Shown here piece after piece: positions 51,067-62,400 of a stretch of DNA of 64,000 bases (position 1 is the stretch's first letter; every line of letters starts with the position of its first letter). A program made the translations under genes and the position numbers. The notes beneath the pieces are model-generated. The model ran no database searches, was not told where the DNA came from, and worked only from the letters and a program-made list of their open reading frames with translations. The stretch lies in NCBI GenBank assembly GCA_022316685.1, contig JAKJHU010000039.1, forward strand, positions 7,001,808 to 7,065,807, written 5' to 3'. The stretch comes from Progne subis subis (lineage: Eukaryota; Chordata; Aves; Passeriformes; Hirundinidae).

Positions 51067-51346
51067 AGGTAGAAGGAAAGAATATTATTGCTTTTACAAT
51101 GTGATGCAATTAGCCCTCTAAAGCCCTCCTTTGCAAAAAAAGAAATAAATAAAATTTTATATAGATATATATATAAAATATTATGGTAAGGATTCCATAA
51201 AATAAACATGAGTGAACATATAAATGAAGATGAAAATATATCATTAAATATATACATACATTGCATAATGATATGTATAAGATAAATATTTTATCCCACC
51301 ATAAAGAAGAGTTTCTCTGTGAAAGCTATGATCAGTGTTTTATTAC

Positions 51347-51571
51347 CTTAAAATATTGCAGTTGTTTCTCAGCATTCATTGTTCCTTCATTTTCTTGTCT
51401 CAGACAGGAATTGAAGATGAAAAGCTCTGTATCTCTCAACCACCCTTTCAGCTCTTTGATCCTGACCTCCAGCTGCCTTACCAGGCTGCCGCTTTCAGGC
51501 GAGAGCAGGTCACGTGGACCTAACCCACTGTGCCCTACCATTGTGTCTTGGATCTTCTCTCCTAGGGTTTT
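51347..51571 (-). CDS. AKAP6: AKAP6 internal exon (spectrin-like helices)
   Basis: This 75-codon phase 0 exon begins KTLGEKIQDTMVGHSG and ends EKQLQYFK. The acceptor is gatgcattag|AAA, preceded at 14 nt by an uninterrupted run of 19 T on the minus strand; the donor is AAG|GTAATA. The middle carries the strongly conserved helical stretch with RQLEVRIKELKGWLRDTEL, including the tryptophan typical of spectrin-like repeats. In mammals the corresponding part (about residues 1066-1200) is credited with nesprin-1alpha binding, which places the scaffold on the nuclear envelope. The exon is separated by 3.4 kb from the preceding exon and 16.6 kb from the following one. Identification rests on recognised residues and consistent splice phase. 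Confidence 0.96.
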
Positions 51572-54500
51572 CTAATGCATCAGATAAAAAAAAAAAAAAA
51601 AAAACAAACCAAAAACATAGATTATAATGTACCAAAACATATATAGGTTAATGTACAACAAGAAGAATCTATTAAATTACTAAAGATGTGGGGTTTTTTA
51701 ATAATTATGACTAATATCAATCAATTTCATTCTTTGTTTCCTTGTTTCAATACATTTCAATTTTTGTACCCTTGTTTCTCACTTATGCTGTTCTCTCTGG
51801 GTCACTGACTTTGCTAGAGGGATTATAAATCAGTGTTTACTAAGAGTAATTAAGGACAGAGGAGACAAAATGCTTCATAACTTTGTAAACTAGTTACTCT
51901 GTCTGTGGCTTTAGACACTTATGCTCATAAGAGTTACTGGTTTCTAGGCAGCAACAGAAAATGTGACAATCACTGAGTTCACCAGATTCCTATCCAAGGT
52001 ACCACTTAAATTTTTGGAGAAACACTGAGATTTTTTTTTTGAGGTATGAACTGTTAGGTTATAATTTCCATACATGTAGCCCTGAGGCTGTATAGAGGAG
52101 CAGTTAGGTCATAAAACAGCTGGTTTGTTTTTAAAAGTGGATGAACTCATTCAGACACCAAAAAATCCTCACTGTTCCTGAACATAAAGACACTTTTTTA
52201 GGCGACCAAATTTAAATTTCAATTCTCTGTCTTAAGCATCTACTTTAAGATAATGGACCAGAATAAATCTTCTCCTCTTACTGCTAATGAAACTAATTTG
52301 CTACAGCTTTTCAAAGTAGTATTTCTAATAACAGAATCACTGAATAACATTTTGATAGTGGACACTGGGTGCTTAATGAGTATTCTGAAGAGGCCAGGGA
52401 TAGAAAGTTACCTTCCTTTTCAGTATTTTGAATGGCAATCCTTTAACATCACAAGAGAGATGTTCTGTTGCCTGCTTCTTCTATGCCAAGCAGTATTTTA
52501 TCTGACCTATAAGAGGCTGTCAGGCTGACACTTATAATAAGCACTAGATCTGTGTTACTGATTGTAGAATATTGAATATACACTGACACTCACATCTAAT
52601 AACCTTTTAAACTGATAATTAGCGGTGGTTAATTGTTGTAACATGAAAATACAGTTTTAGGTGACCCAGTAAGTTGTCTGTTGAAAGAGTATGGTATAGA
52701 AAGTCACTGGAATATAATTTATAACAATGAAATTAGCTTCCCAAAATAAGCTTTAAAACACAAATAAAATTGGAGCAACAGATATTAATCTGCTATGTGG
52801 CATTCTGTAAATCACATCTTTAGGAGATCATAACTGAAAAACACACTTTCTTGGCAACACCCTTCTATTTTCATGGTGCAAATATTGATAATTTGAAGAC
52901 CCTCAGTGGAATCCAGCACTAGCTATTGTTTTTATGCTGCAACAAAAGTAGCAGCAGGAGGTGAAATCAATGCCCTTGGAGGGTAGGGTCACAAAAAAGA
53001 ATTTATTGCCACTTTTTTGTTCTGGAACAGTTTGCAATCATAAATTCTTCATAAACAGAATACTTCAGAGAATGGTCCGTCTTCATAAATATACGACAGA
53101 GGACATCAATTTCATTTAATTCACAATTTGTGTCAGCACAGCAGATGCCAATGCCTGCCTTGATAGGGTTGTTTAATATGCAATTGAGACAGAGTAATAT
53201 TCAGCACAGGGGACAAAATTTCACAGATTAAACTGTACGCACCACTGACATTTCATTCTAATGTATTTCCATTCCACAGTGTTCACCTTAGATGAAAGTA
53301 ATATTAAAAACCATATCCCTCTATTTTGCCATTGTTAGAAGTTAAAATCCTTGTCTTTAATTTTTTTCATGCCAATTAAAATGTAATCATGCCAATTAAA
53401 ACAGTATGTCTAGTGCTGTTAGTTTCTGCAGAGGTTTTTATTAAATTAAACAAAACTCTATCAAACTCTGCTTATTATTCATGAAACTACATTTAGAAGA
53501 AGAACTGTAATAGTTGTATTTTATTTTTCTGTAAATGCTGAAATTAATAGCAAACCTTAATCTGGAGGTATATTTTTTTATTTTAATATACTGAGAAGCA
53601 AAGTTTTCCTAGATTTTTAAAAGTTATCATCTTATTTTCATAGTTTTATATCCTACCAGCTTTAATCAGTGCCACTGAATTAAGCTGATTAATACACTGA
53701 AATTCATAAATGTAAGGCTTACATCTGAAATTATTTTAAAACCAAAAGTTGGCATGATCAGATGTAAATGATTGGGTTAGTAAGTCCTTTTTTAATCACC
53801 AAATTTTTTAATCATCAAACAAAATCATAATGGTTATGGTGATGCTGCAGATTAAAATTAAAAGTAATAAGCTCACTAGTCAAAAGGCAAATCTTAACAC
53901 TTTCTGAAAATTGGCACATTTAGAGAATCAAGTGATTAGAAGCAACTCTGCTTAACTAAAAAAGCCCCACCCTCTGAAATGGCTATTGCATTACCACGTA
54001 ATCTAAAGTGACACAACTCAGTATTTAAAACGCTGTTGGCAGGTTGCAAGTATAGCTTACTCATAATATATTAGAAATATTTTTTAAACTAGGATAATAA
54101 CATGCAAAATTATGCAATGTAACTGTATTGTTAATATCACACATCTACAATTAATCATTTAAAGTAATTTATAAATTTATCTTACCCTTGATTTGAAGTG
54201 AAGGCAATTAAGGAGAGAAGTGGATGGAAAAATATATAGTTTGACCTCTCTCTCTCAGCTGTTTTACAACAATAGGACAACAGTGTCTCCTGCACAGTGC
54301 CATCACCAGTCTCTGGGTAACAGAATCCCTATATTGCTTTTTTTTTGCCAGATTCTTGTATCTCACTCTTTGGCTGAGACCCAGCCCATCATAGCGTGAA
54401 ATGAATTACATGAAACTTTTTTGGCTTTTGTCAAAAGTGAGATGAATACAACAGCATGAAACATATCCTGACTATATTCTCGACTTCAGGTATGCAGATT

Positions 54501-54983
54501 TGTACTGAATACGTATATTTGTTTTTGAGCCATCAGTGTGACCTGAAATATGCCGTGACAACCCCACTTTTCATCTTAAAGGTATAGTAAATAGTTAAAC
54601 AGTAGATGTCTCTAACATGTACCTTCAGAATAAATTCTATTAACATTCACTCAAGCATGACAGTCAGTGTATATCAGATATACTGCATTATAGTTGACTT
54701 GGTGCATACCCGTAATACATGGCATATTTTACTTACATTTTTTTATGTATTAAAGAACTAAAATTATTAAAGTCAGACAGGAGACAAGCGTGGAATAAAA
54801 AAATCAACAGAAGAGGAAAAGGCAATGGAGTTATTATAATAGAATGAGTAGCTTGTTTGAAATGTATGTGGGGGATTGAAAGAGAGAGATATTTGTGCTT
54901 CAAATTAGAAATCATACAGACAGTGTACTTCAACACACAAAAATGTACACGTAACCCACAAACAGTAATAAAAATGCAAATAC
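51572..54983 (-). other. AKAP6 intron, 3.4 kb
   Basis: The shortest complete intron in the window, from the weak donor GGG|GTATTT to the acceptor gatgcattag|AAA. It contains the T19 tract beside the acceptor and a 19 bp tandem duplication at 53365-53402 (two copies of atcatgccaattaaaa-like sequence). The remainder is unique AT-rich DNA. Confidence 0.92.
51586..51604 (-). promoter_or_regulatory. T19 polypyrimidine tract of an AKAP6 acceptor
   Basis: The plus strand shows 19 consecutive A, so the AKAP6 pre-mRNA carries 19 consecutive U ending 14 nt before the AG of the exon at 51571. Position and composition fit the polypyrimidine tract of that acceptor. Confidence 0.8.
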
Positions 54984-55130
54984 CCCAAGAAGTTCCCATT
55001 TTTCATTAATTGAAACCACTTTTTCAAGGAGATCGTTTGGTAGTAAAACACCACTTTTCTTCAGAGCTTCAACCTTACTAAGCAGTTCCATCTTTTTTGG
55101 GTGCCTGATGGACATTTCTACATTGTATCT
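54984..55130 (-). CDS. AKAP6: AKAP6 internal exon (first visible; spectrin-like region)
   Basis: This 49-codon phase 0 exon begins RYNVEMSIRHPKK and ends INEKWELLG. The acceptor reads cttttcattttag|AGA and the donor GGG|GTATTT, which is a weak match to consensus. The residues match my recollection of vertebrate AKAP6 (mAKAP) in the segment before its last spectrin-like helices. AKAP6 is a large scaffold that collects PKA, phosphodiesterase PDE4D3, calcineurin, PLC-epsilon and ryanodine receptor at the nuclear envelope and reticulum of muscle and neurons; its spectrin-like repeats target it there through nesprin-1alpha. The frame joins without a break to the exon at 51571-51347 (WELLG then KTLGEK). 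Only the exact donor choice is inferred from the family junction rather than from a strong site. Confidence 0.95.
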
Positions 55131-58100
55131 CTAAAATGAAAAGAAATATATAGTATTAGCTGCTGTAGAGAGTTTTCTCCATAAAAAAATAAATCTTAAC
55201 TGTATGTGCCTGCTTATGATCATGCTCCATCTGACATTTTCTAATTTTATTTTTTTAAGCATACAACCTTCTCATAACATATCATAAGAGATTTGGGTTC
55301 TAAGCACATAGCACATATCTATGCAGGCAGCTAGAAATTGATTACACATAGTAATATTCACTCACTCACAATATTCACTTGTACAATAATATCCATTAAC
55401 ACTCTCTCATCTGCATGTTGATCTGGCTTTGTCTCATTCAGATTAGTCGTATCTTATTTTTAAAACATGCTACTTCAGCAAGTAACACTGAGATTCTTCA
55501 TGAAGTACAAACCAAAATGAAACAAAAAACCCCAATGAAATAATTTCCCACTTAAGTTTCCTCTAGAGTTTATTTATTCTCTCTCCCTTTGTGGTTTCTG
55601 TGTCACACTTGGACCTGAAAATGTGAGAGTTTGACCTTCAAAAAAGGATAAGAAATAGCTCCCCTAAAACACAATACCAGTTACTGGATTGTTATTGCAT
55701 CAACCAACAGGAACAGTGAACTGGCACACAAAAGAGAACAGCCACATTTTTAACACAGTCCAGTAGTTTCTTCCTAGTTGAAGATACCTTCTGTTTGTGT
55801 ACTGTTATTTATTGTTAAAAAAAGAAACAACAGAGAAAACAGGTATAAATCTGGAAGCTTCCTTCAGAAATTCTTTCATAGGACTTCCTAAATATTTAGT
55901 TCTATATTATTTACATAGTCTATAAAAATGAATTTTAATATACAGATAAACTGGAAAATAAGTATTTTTCTTAAAACTGTATTCTCCGAAAGCCTGACTT
56001 AACTATTACTTATAATAGTTACCATTATATTTTAATAGTTGGTACAGTAAATTAAAAAAAAAAAAAAAATTTAACACACAAGCATCCACATATACATACC
56101 CTCCATATAGTTAAGCTAATTAAGTGTGAAAAAACTCATTGAAATGAAACTTCTGATATGGCCAAAAAAGTACCTTTTACTGAAGGAAGAGAGTTCAGTA
56201 CATATACTTGCAAAGATGTTTACAAGACATACATAAATTATGCAAAGCTATTAGAAAATTTCTTCCTAAACATTAAGCTTTCTTTGCTTCAAATTCACTC
56301 AAGAAAACTGCTATTGCAGAATACTGAAAATGTTAATAACTGGGTTAAATATGAAAAATTAAAGCAGAATTAGGAATGCTAAAAAACATGGATGCCTTTG
56401 CCAGATCCAAGAGCATGCTCTGTAGGAAAACAAAGAAAAAATACAATTGCAGACAGCTTAAATAAAATAATAAAGGTGCGAAATCACTGTTTCAGCTAAC
56501 GGGTTCTCACCATTTCCATGCATATGTTTGCATATTGTTAGTTTCATATTTTAATCTCTCATTTACACAACACATGCACATCATCTGTATTATGTAAACT
56601 TCAGCAAATATTAGTCATTTGTGGATCATAGAGCAAATGTTTTAAATGAGGTGATTTATACAATTTCTCATTATTAATGAACACTGATCAGGTGTCTGCA
56701 TATCCAAAATTGCATGAATATGCATGGTAAAACCCAAGGAATTGTTTATAAAGAACCTGCCTTTTGACACTCGGTGTGCTGTGGCTGAGGTTTGAGATGT
56801 GTACAACTGTAGGCAATACCTACCAGGCTGGGCACTAGAGTTGGACCCACCAAGAGGCAACATCATTTTATTTGACTGATGTGTTCAACAAGTATGATTC
56901 CTGGTCCTGTTTTATTGCCTTCTCAGCTAGAATGGCTGCTGGAGGAGATTACAATCTTCTTTATGTAATCTGATGTCTATTTAAAGATGATATAGCCGAA
57001 AAGGATTTGCATAATTATTTCCATAAGTACATGTAATATCAAAGGGAATCCAGAGCCCAATTTGCTAGGCACTGAAATCCAGTATGCGAGACTCCCTTTC
57101 TTTTGTCAAGTGAATTAATAGACTGAGGGAGTCCTCTAGCTGTGTGTCACTGGTGCAGGCACGTCCAGTTAGTGCTCATCATCTGCTCTAGGCTGGCACT
57201 TGCTGCTGCCTGGGCTGGAGCTGGGGGTGCTCCTGAGCAGTGCAGGACTGATGATGAAATAAAACACACTGCATTACTGAACTACAATTCTCTTGTTAAC
57301 TTACAAACAGAAGACATTTCATTTAATTTTGGACTAGATATAATTCAGTGCTGCATATTCCAAATAGTGTGACAGATGTTATAAAAGGTTATTACATTAA
57401 AAACTAAATAAGCTAGGTTTTATGTACATGCTGTCTTTGTCACCACGTAACCTACTGTATAAACAAGCACGATGAAAGTGCTGATTGATAGAAAATGCAT
57501 TATACAGTAAAAGAGGCGAGATTTATCAGATGTATTGGTATATGGCTGAGAGTCAGTACTGTTTCACTCCTGGATATTTAACATGCAGTGTGTATTTTAA
57601 ATTAAGGGAAGAGCTTAATGTAGAGGAGGTACAGTTTGAGAACTGATAGCGTGAGATGCTATTGCTAATGCTATTTTTTAATCCATTAAACACTTACACT
57701 CCAAGCAGTTGCATGGAAAAATTAGCTACCAGCTCTATCAGTGCTGCACAACCCTAGTCTGGTAGGACTACTTAATCCTGTGGTGAGAAGATAATTTAAT
57801 CTTCAGATACATTCTTTCCTCAGCTTTAAGTGAGCAAAGACTGCTCTATTGTGACAGTCTGTGGATGTTATGATACAGATTACTGTTTAATAGCCAAAAA
57901 TGATATTAAGGAAGTTAAGTTCACAGGCTTCTTGCAATAACCACAATAATAAATAAATGGGTAATATTTAATTTCCCACAACATCTGTCATATAAACGGG
58001 GGAAAAAAACCCAAACAACAAAATAGCAAAATATTTACAGCATGATTAGCTGTGTGCATGTGTGCCTGGTTTTGTGTTCCCGAGAACACTCAAAAGAAAT

Positions 58101-58375
58101 CCAAAACATTGTTATGTAAGTTAAAGAATTTGGCCTTTTATTCTTTTCTCAATACGATCAATACTTCTTGAAGGTCAAAGAAAGAAATTAAAATAAATGC
58201 AGTGCCGTTTATCCATGAAAAAGTTTGGCAAAAATATTTAAGCCAAAAGAAGTTGAATTCCAAAATAAAACAAGTTATAAACCTTAATTCCCTGATAAAA
58301 ACATTCTAAGAAATCCAGGCAGACTGATTGAGACACATTTTTCGACACTTTGTACTAAAATGGGGGTTTTTTCTC

Positions 58376-58391
58376 TTTTTTTTTTTTTTTT
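58376..58391. repeat. Poly-T run (16)
   Basis: Run of 16 T preceded by ggggttttttctc and followed by cctaaaaaaatt. No element body is recognised. Confidence 0.9.
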
Positions 58392-58864
58392 CCTAAAAAA
58401 ATTATATAAAACATTTTTTGTGTGAAAAATCACACCCGAAAATTCTGTCCAAATGGAGACATGGAACAATGCCTTGTAACAGTGTTAATTGTCACCATGG
58501 AAACCAGAAGAATAAGCCATTTTGAAACTGGTATAGAAGGCACACATTGAGCAACTCAAGCATTTTTCAGCCTCCCTCAGTGTTAAGGAACAAGATGCCT
58601 AGTCACTGAGAGGTCAGAGAAAGAAATCATCATGAAAGGATTCGTAGATGTGCACTGTCTGATAAACAATAAAAAAATCTGTACACTGTTAACAACTCTG
58701 TAAGACTGCGCACTGCATCTTTCAGAAAGAGAAACACCACAAAAAGATGATCCGGAGATCAGCAGATTCTACCCCTTTAGCAAAACTTTAGGGCAATATT
58801 ATGCGAACCTTGTCCCTAAAGCTCCCTGGGAATTCTGCTGTTGTAATAAAACTTCAGAAGAGGG

Positions 58865-58887
58865 AAAAAAAAAAAAAAAAAAAAAAA
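58865..58887. repeat. Poly-A run (23)
   Basis: Uninterrupted run of 23 A preceded by gaagaggg, with a plus-strand aataaaact about 25 bp upstream. This again resembles the tail of an old retroposed RNA, but the body is not identifiable. Confidence 0.9.
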
Positions 58888-59400
58888 TCCTGCATGATGG
58901 AATTCAAAATAATGCTCTAAAAGCACACAGAGAGATTAAGACATCCATTGTAAGACTTTTGTATGGTGCTTCTGTTGGTTATAGTGAAAAGAGACCAGAC
59001 ATACTGAACACACAGTGGAGCTATGGCTACGAAGGAGAGAAGAATTAAGCCAATGAACTTTCTCCATTACTGGAATAAGGGTGTGCTATTCGTAGATGTT
59101 CTGCATTCCATCATTCACATGCTAACAAAGTATCTTCAGTCAGATGGCACTGTTGGCTATACAACTGAGATCAGAACTGAGTGACCTGTAAACTTAGTTT
59201 TACCTGCAATGAAATTCGAAATTTTAAAAATTCACCTTTTGGGGTGTTTTGACTGTGGCAGACACCAATAAATACAGACATATACCTTCAGTGTCTGCAT
59301 GTGCATGCACAGTCAGCAATGGCTCACATTTGCAAAATATACTGCATGCATAAAATTGAGTAAATAATACTCTGCAAGCAAATTCAGCAAATACGTAAAA

Positions 59401-59466
59401 TAAATATATACATAAATATAGACATACACACACATATATATAGTGTGTATATATATATGCATATGT
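59401..59466. repeat. AT/AC compound microsatellite with inverted symmetry
   Basis: AT-rich units run into acacacacatatatata and then gtgtgtatatatatatgca. The AC and GT parts face each other around a TATA centre and could form a hairpin of roughly 15-20 bp arms. Confidence 0.9.
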
Positions 59467-62400
59467 AGCAATATTTGTCCATCATCTCTTCACACACATT
59501 CTCATTTTGCTTTCTGGATAATGTTTGCACTCTTCATGCTAGGCTTCATGGTGGCCCCTTAGGAAGCCCATGCCTAATGCCATTCAGTGGTGAACAAAGA
59601 GTCTTTTTATTCCAAAGTCCAGGGTCCAAAGCTCAGCTGTATACAAGTAAAGTGAAGGAATCTGCTAGAGGCCAGCCTACCCTTCACAATAGCTCTTAAT
59701 GCTTCTACCTTTTTGGTACTGTCAGTGTGAAACATTTTAGAAACTGTCCAGAAGCTTGGTTATATTTCTTACATTGCCAATAGCACTAGAACCTCTGGAC
59801 AACATTCAAGATCTGGCCAGGGTGATCTGTCTAGAGGAAAAGCAGTTTCTGTTTCTTGCAAACTTCATATTTCTGTATTAGTAATTTATGGGAAATAATT
59901 GCACAGAGAAATTATAAAGACTCCTACAATTGTCCTTGTAAATTAATAATAGGCTTTCTTGATTGGGACAAATTTGCTGCTGAGCCTTTGGAAAAATTAA
60001 AAAGTGCAATGTCATTTAAAATTGCCAGAACTCACAGAGCAAATTACATCTGAGGTTAAGAATCAGTTTTTCCTCTTCTAGTTTATTCCATTTGCATGAT
60101 CTGGAAATCATATTACATTGGCTATGTATTGTTAATTGGACATAGATTGCATTATCTTTGATATAAATCAAACTACAAATATTAAAATGAATTGCAAATT
60201 CTGTAATAGAAGATCATAAAACAATCTTTTTTAAGTATCTCCCATTAATAATTTAATTCCAATTATATCACGCGGAAAACTCAAGAAGGAGAGTGCTAAC
60301 TTATTTCCATTTGCCTTTTCCTCTACAAATAAGCACAACAGCACAATATGTATTTGTGTGAGAGTGCATGTGTATATGGGTGCATGCCTATAAAACAAAA
60401 CAAATCTTAGCACTTTTGTTTTAAACCCCTACAGACACCTTAGGATTTTTGTTTCAGAAACTAGCAAACGCAGATTGTGCATCTGCTATGTATTTCCTTC
60501 TGTGGCAGCTTGAGAAATAAACACATTGAAAGAAATATTAAGCAACTTCATGAACTGAATTTTGCCTACATTAAAAAATTATGGAGTTGGTATTCATTGT
60601 TCTGCCTTTTTTTTCCTGAGAAAAGTGATCCCAACACTTTAAATTTTACTAAATATGTAATATCTTTTTGAAGACTTTGCGTGCCCTTTAATGAATTTAT
60701 ATTAAATATTTAATACTGTTTAGGGCATATCCACTACTACCAAAAACAGTTATATTCCCAGCAGTCCCACTGTTTCAGGCAGAGGGCTTGATTGATCCTC
60801 CTAGCCTGAATTGAGTAGAATGAAAAGAAGCAGTTGGAAAATAGCTGCAATCATTTAATGCAGATGACCTCTGACAGGCTCACAGCTCTTCTATCTGAAC
60901 AGAAATTTGCATGGGGTCTCTGTGCAGAGGAACAATGTAACCTAAATGGTAGACAATCTTTATTCTAATGAAGTGGGTGTCAAGGTCAATGTAAAACTGC
61001 AATGATAAATGGTGCACCACTAGGCAAGAGAAGTTGCATAGGCATTGTAGTGCTTTCACATTAATTGAAGGCTGAAATGCACCGAGTGAAAGCACAAGAC
61101 TCTCTTTTCACCATAATGTGTTAATGCACAAATGTTTAAATGTTTTATTCAAGCCCCTAGCCTGTTGGCACAAATCTTATTGCAAACAAAAATACAATAG
61201 TTGGCCAATAACCAGAAAAATAGAACTTTTTATTAGCTGGCCTTATTTCTTGAATCCCTAACAACTTCCACAATCTACTCAGAGTACCAAAAGAATAACA
61301 AGTCTCCAGACACCTAATGTAATTCCCATGATCCTTTTTCTATTTAGGATATCTGTCTTTAATTAGTTCCAAACAAGCAAGCCTTTAGACAACTCTTCAT
61401 TAGATACCATTCCCAATGAACTAACTGCGAGAAGAAAAGTCACGCTTCAATATTATTATTTCCTAGATTCCAAGTTTTCTTTTAGTATATAGTTAACATC
61501 TCCAGGTGCCTTTTGTTCTCTCAAAGAATTAGACCAGTAAAACTGGGCTTTGTAATGCAAAGAGTTGTGTGCCTAGAGTGGGGACTAAACTACAATCTGT
61601 TATTGTGGCTTTGTCAAAACTGCAATACAACTATAATTATAGTACTTCATCAGTTGATCAAGCAATTTGTGGAAGGCAGTACATTTTGTCTTATAAAAAT
61701 GAGCAGGACAGTAAGCTGCTTTCTAAAATCCTGAGCTGCTTAAGCTTGTTAAGGGTATATTGTTTGCTAATACACTCATTAGCAGCCAGGCATTTTAACT
61801 TCATCAATTAAACAGGAAATGGTGTTGCACCATTACTTTCACAAAATGCTAAAAAACAGATAGCAGCCTACAGTTAAGAATTTTAAAAAATGTATTTTAA
61901 CATGCAAACTGCATTATACAATATTTCAAACCATTTTTTATGCAGCGACATATACGCGGAGACTGCGTGGGTCTGTCTGTGCACAAACGTAGGTGGTGAA
62001 AGCCCTACAGATCGTTGTGAAGCTAATTATATATATCTACACACACATACACCCACTTAAAATTTCCCAAGTCCCCTAAGGAATGCTACTGAAGCACAAC
62101 GTCATTTCTTGACATCGATGAACATTTACTCATCTGAGTAATCCCAAGGATAACAGAAGTTTATTCCTGTGAACAACTAACAGCTCTCCTGGATAGCTAA
62201 CAGGCTCACAGTATGGATGACAATTTCTGAGTATTTATCAACCTTTGTAGTTTTAGGCTCTTCTGCGTAAATAGGTATTAACAATATGATTAGAGATACT
62301 AGACAAGGAGCTATAGTTTGTTATTGAAGAGGATCTGCAGAGCTTTCAGTTTCTGGGGATCTGTGAGTGGCATGAACTATACAACACCATTTCTATTTTA

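Larger units (their letters stand above)
34769..51346 (-). other. AKAP6 intron, 16.6 kb
   Basis: This intron is bounded by donor AAG|GTAATA and acceptor ccttcag|TCT, both in phase 0. It contains an A22 run (36053-36074), (AGT)n at 41003-41018, a CR1 fragment (43214-43553), a short tandem repeat (44262-44312), A17 (46860-46876), a second CR1 end (50985-51066) and an AT-rich microsatellite around 51155-51260. The stretch 36200-40900 has no recognisable repeat. No additional exon or gene is supported. Confidence 0.9.
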
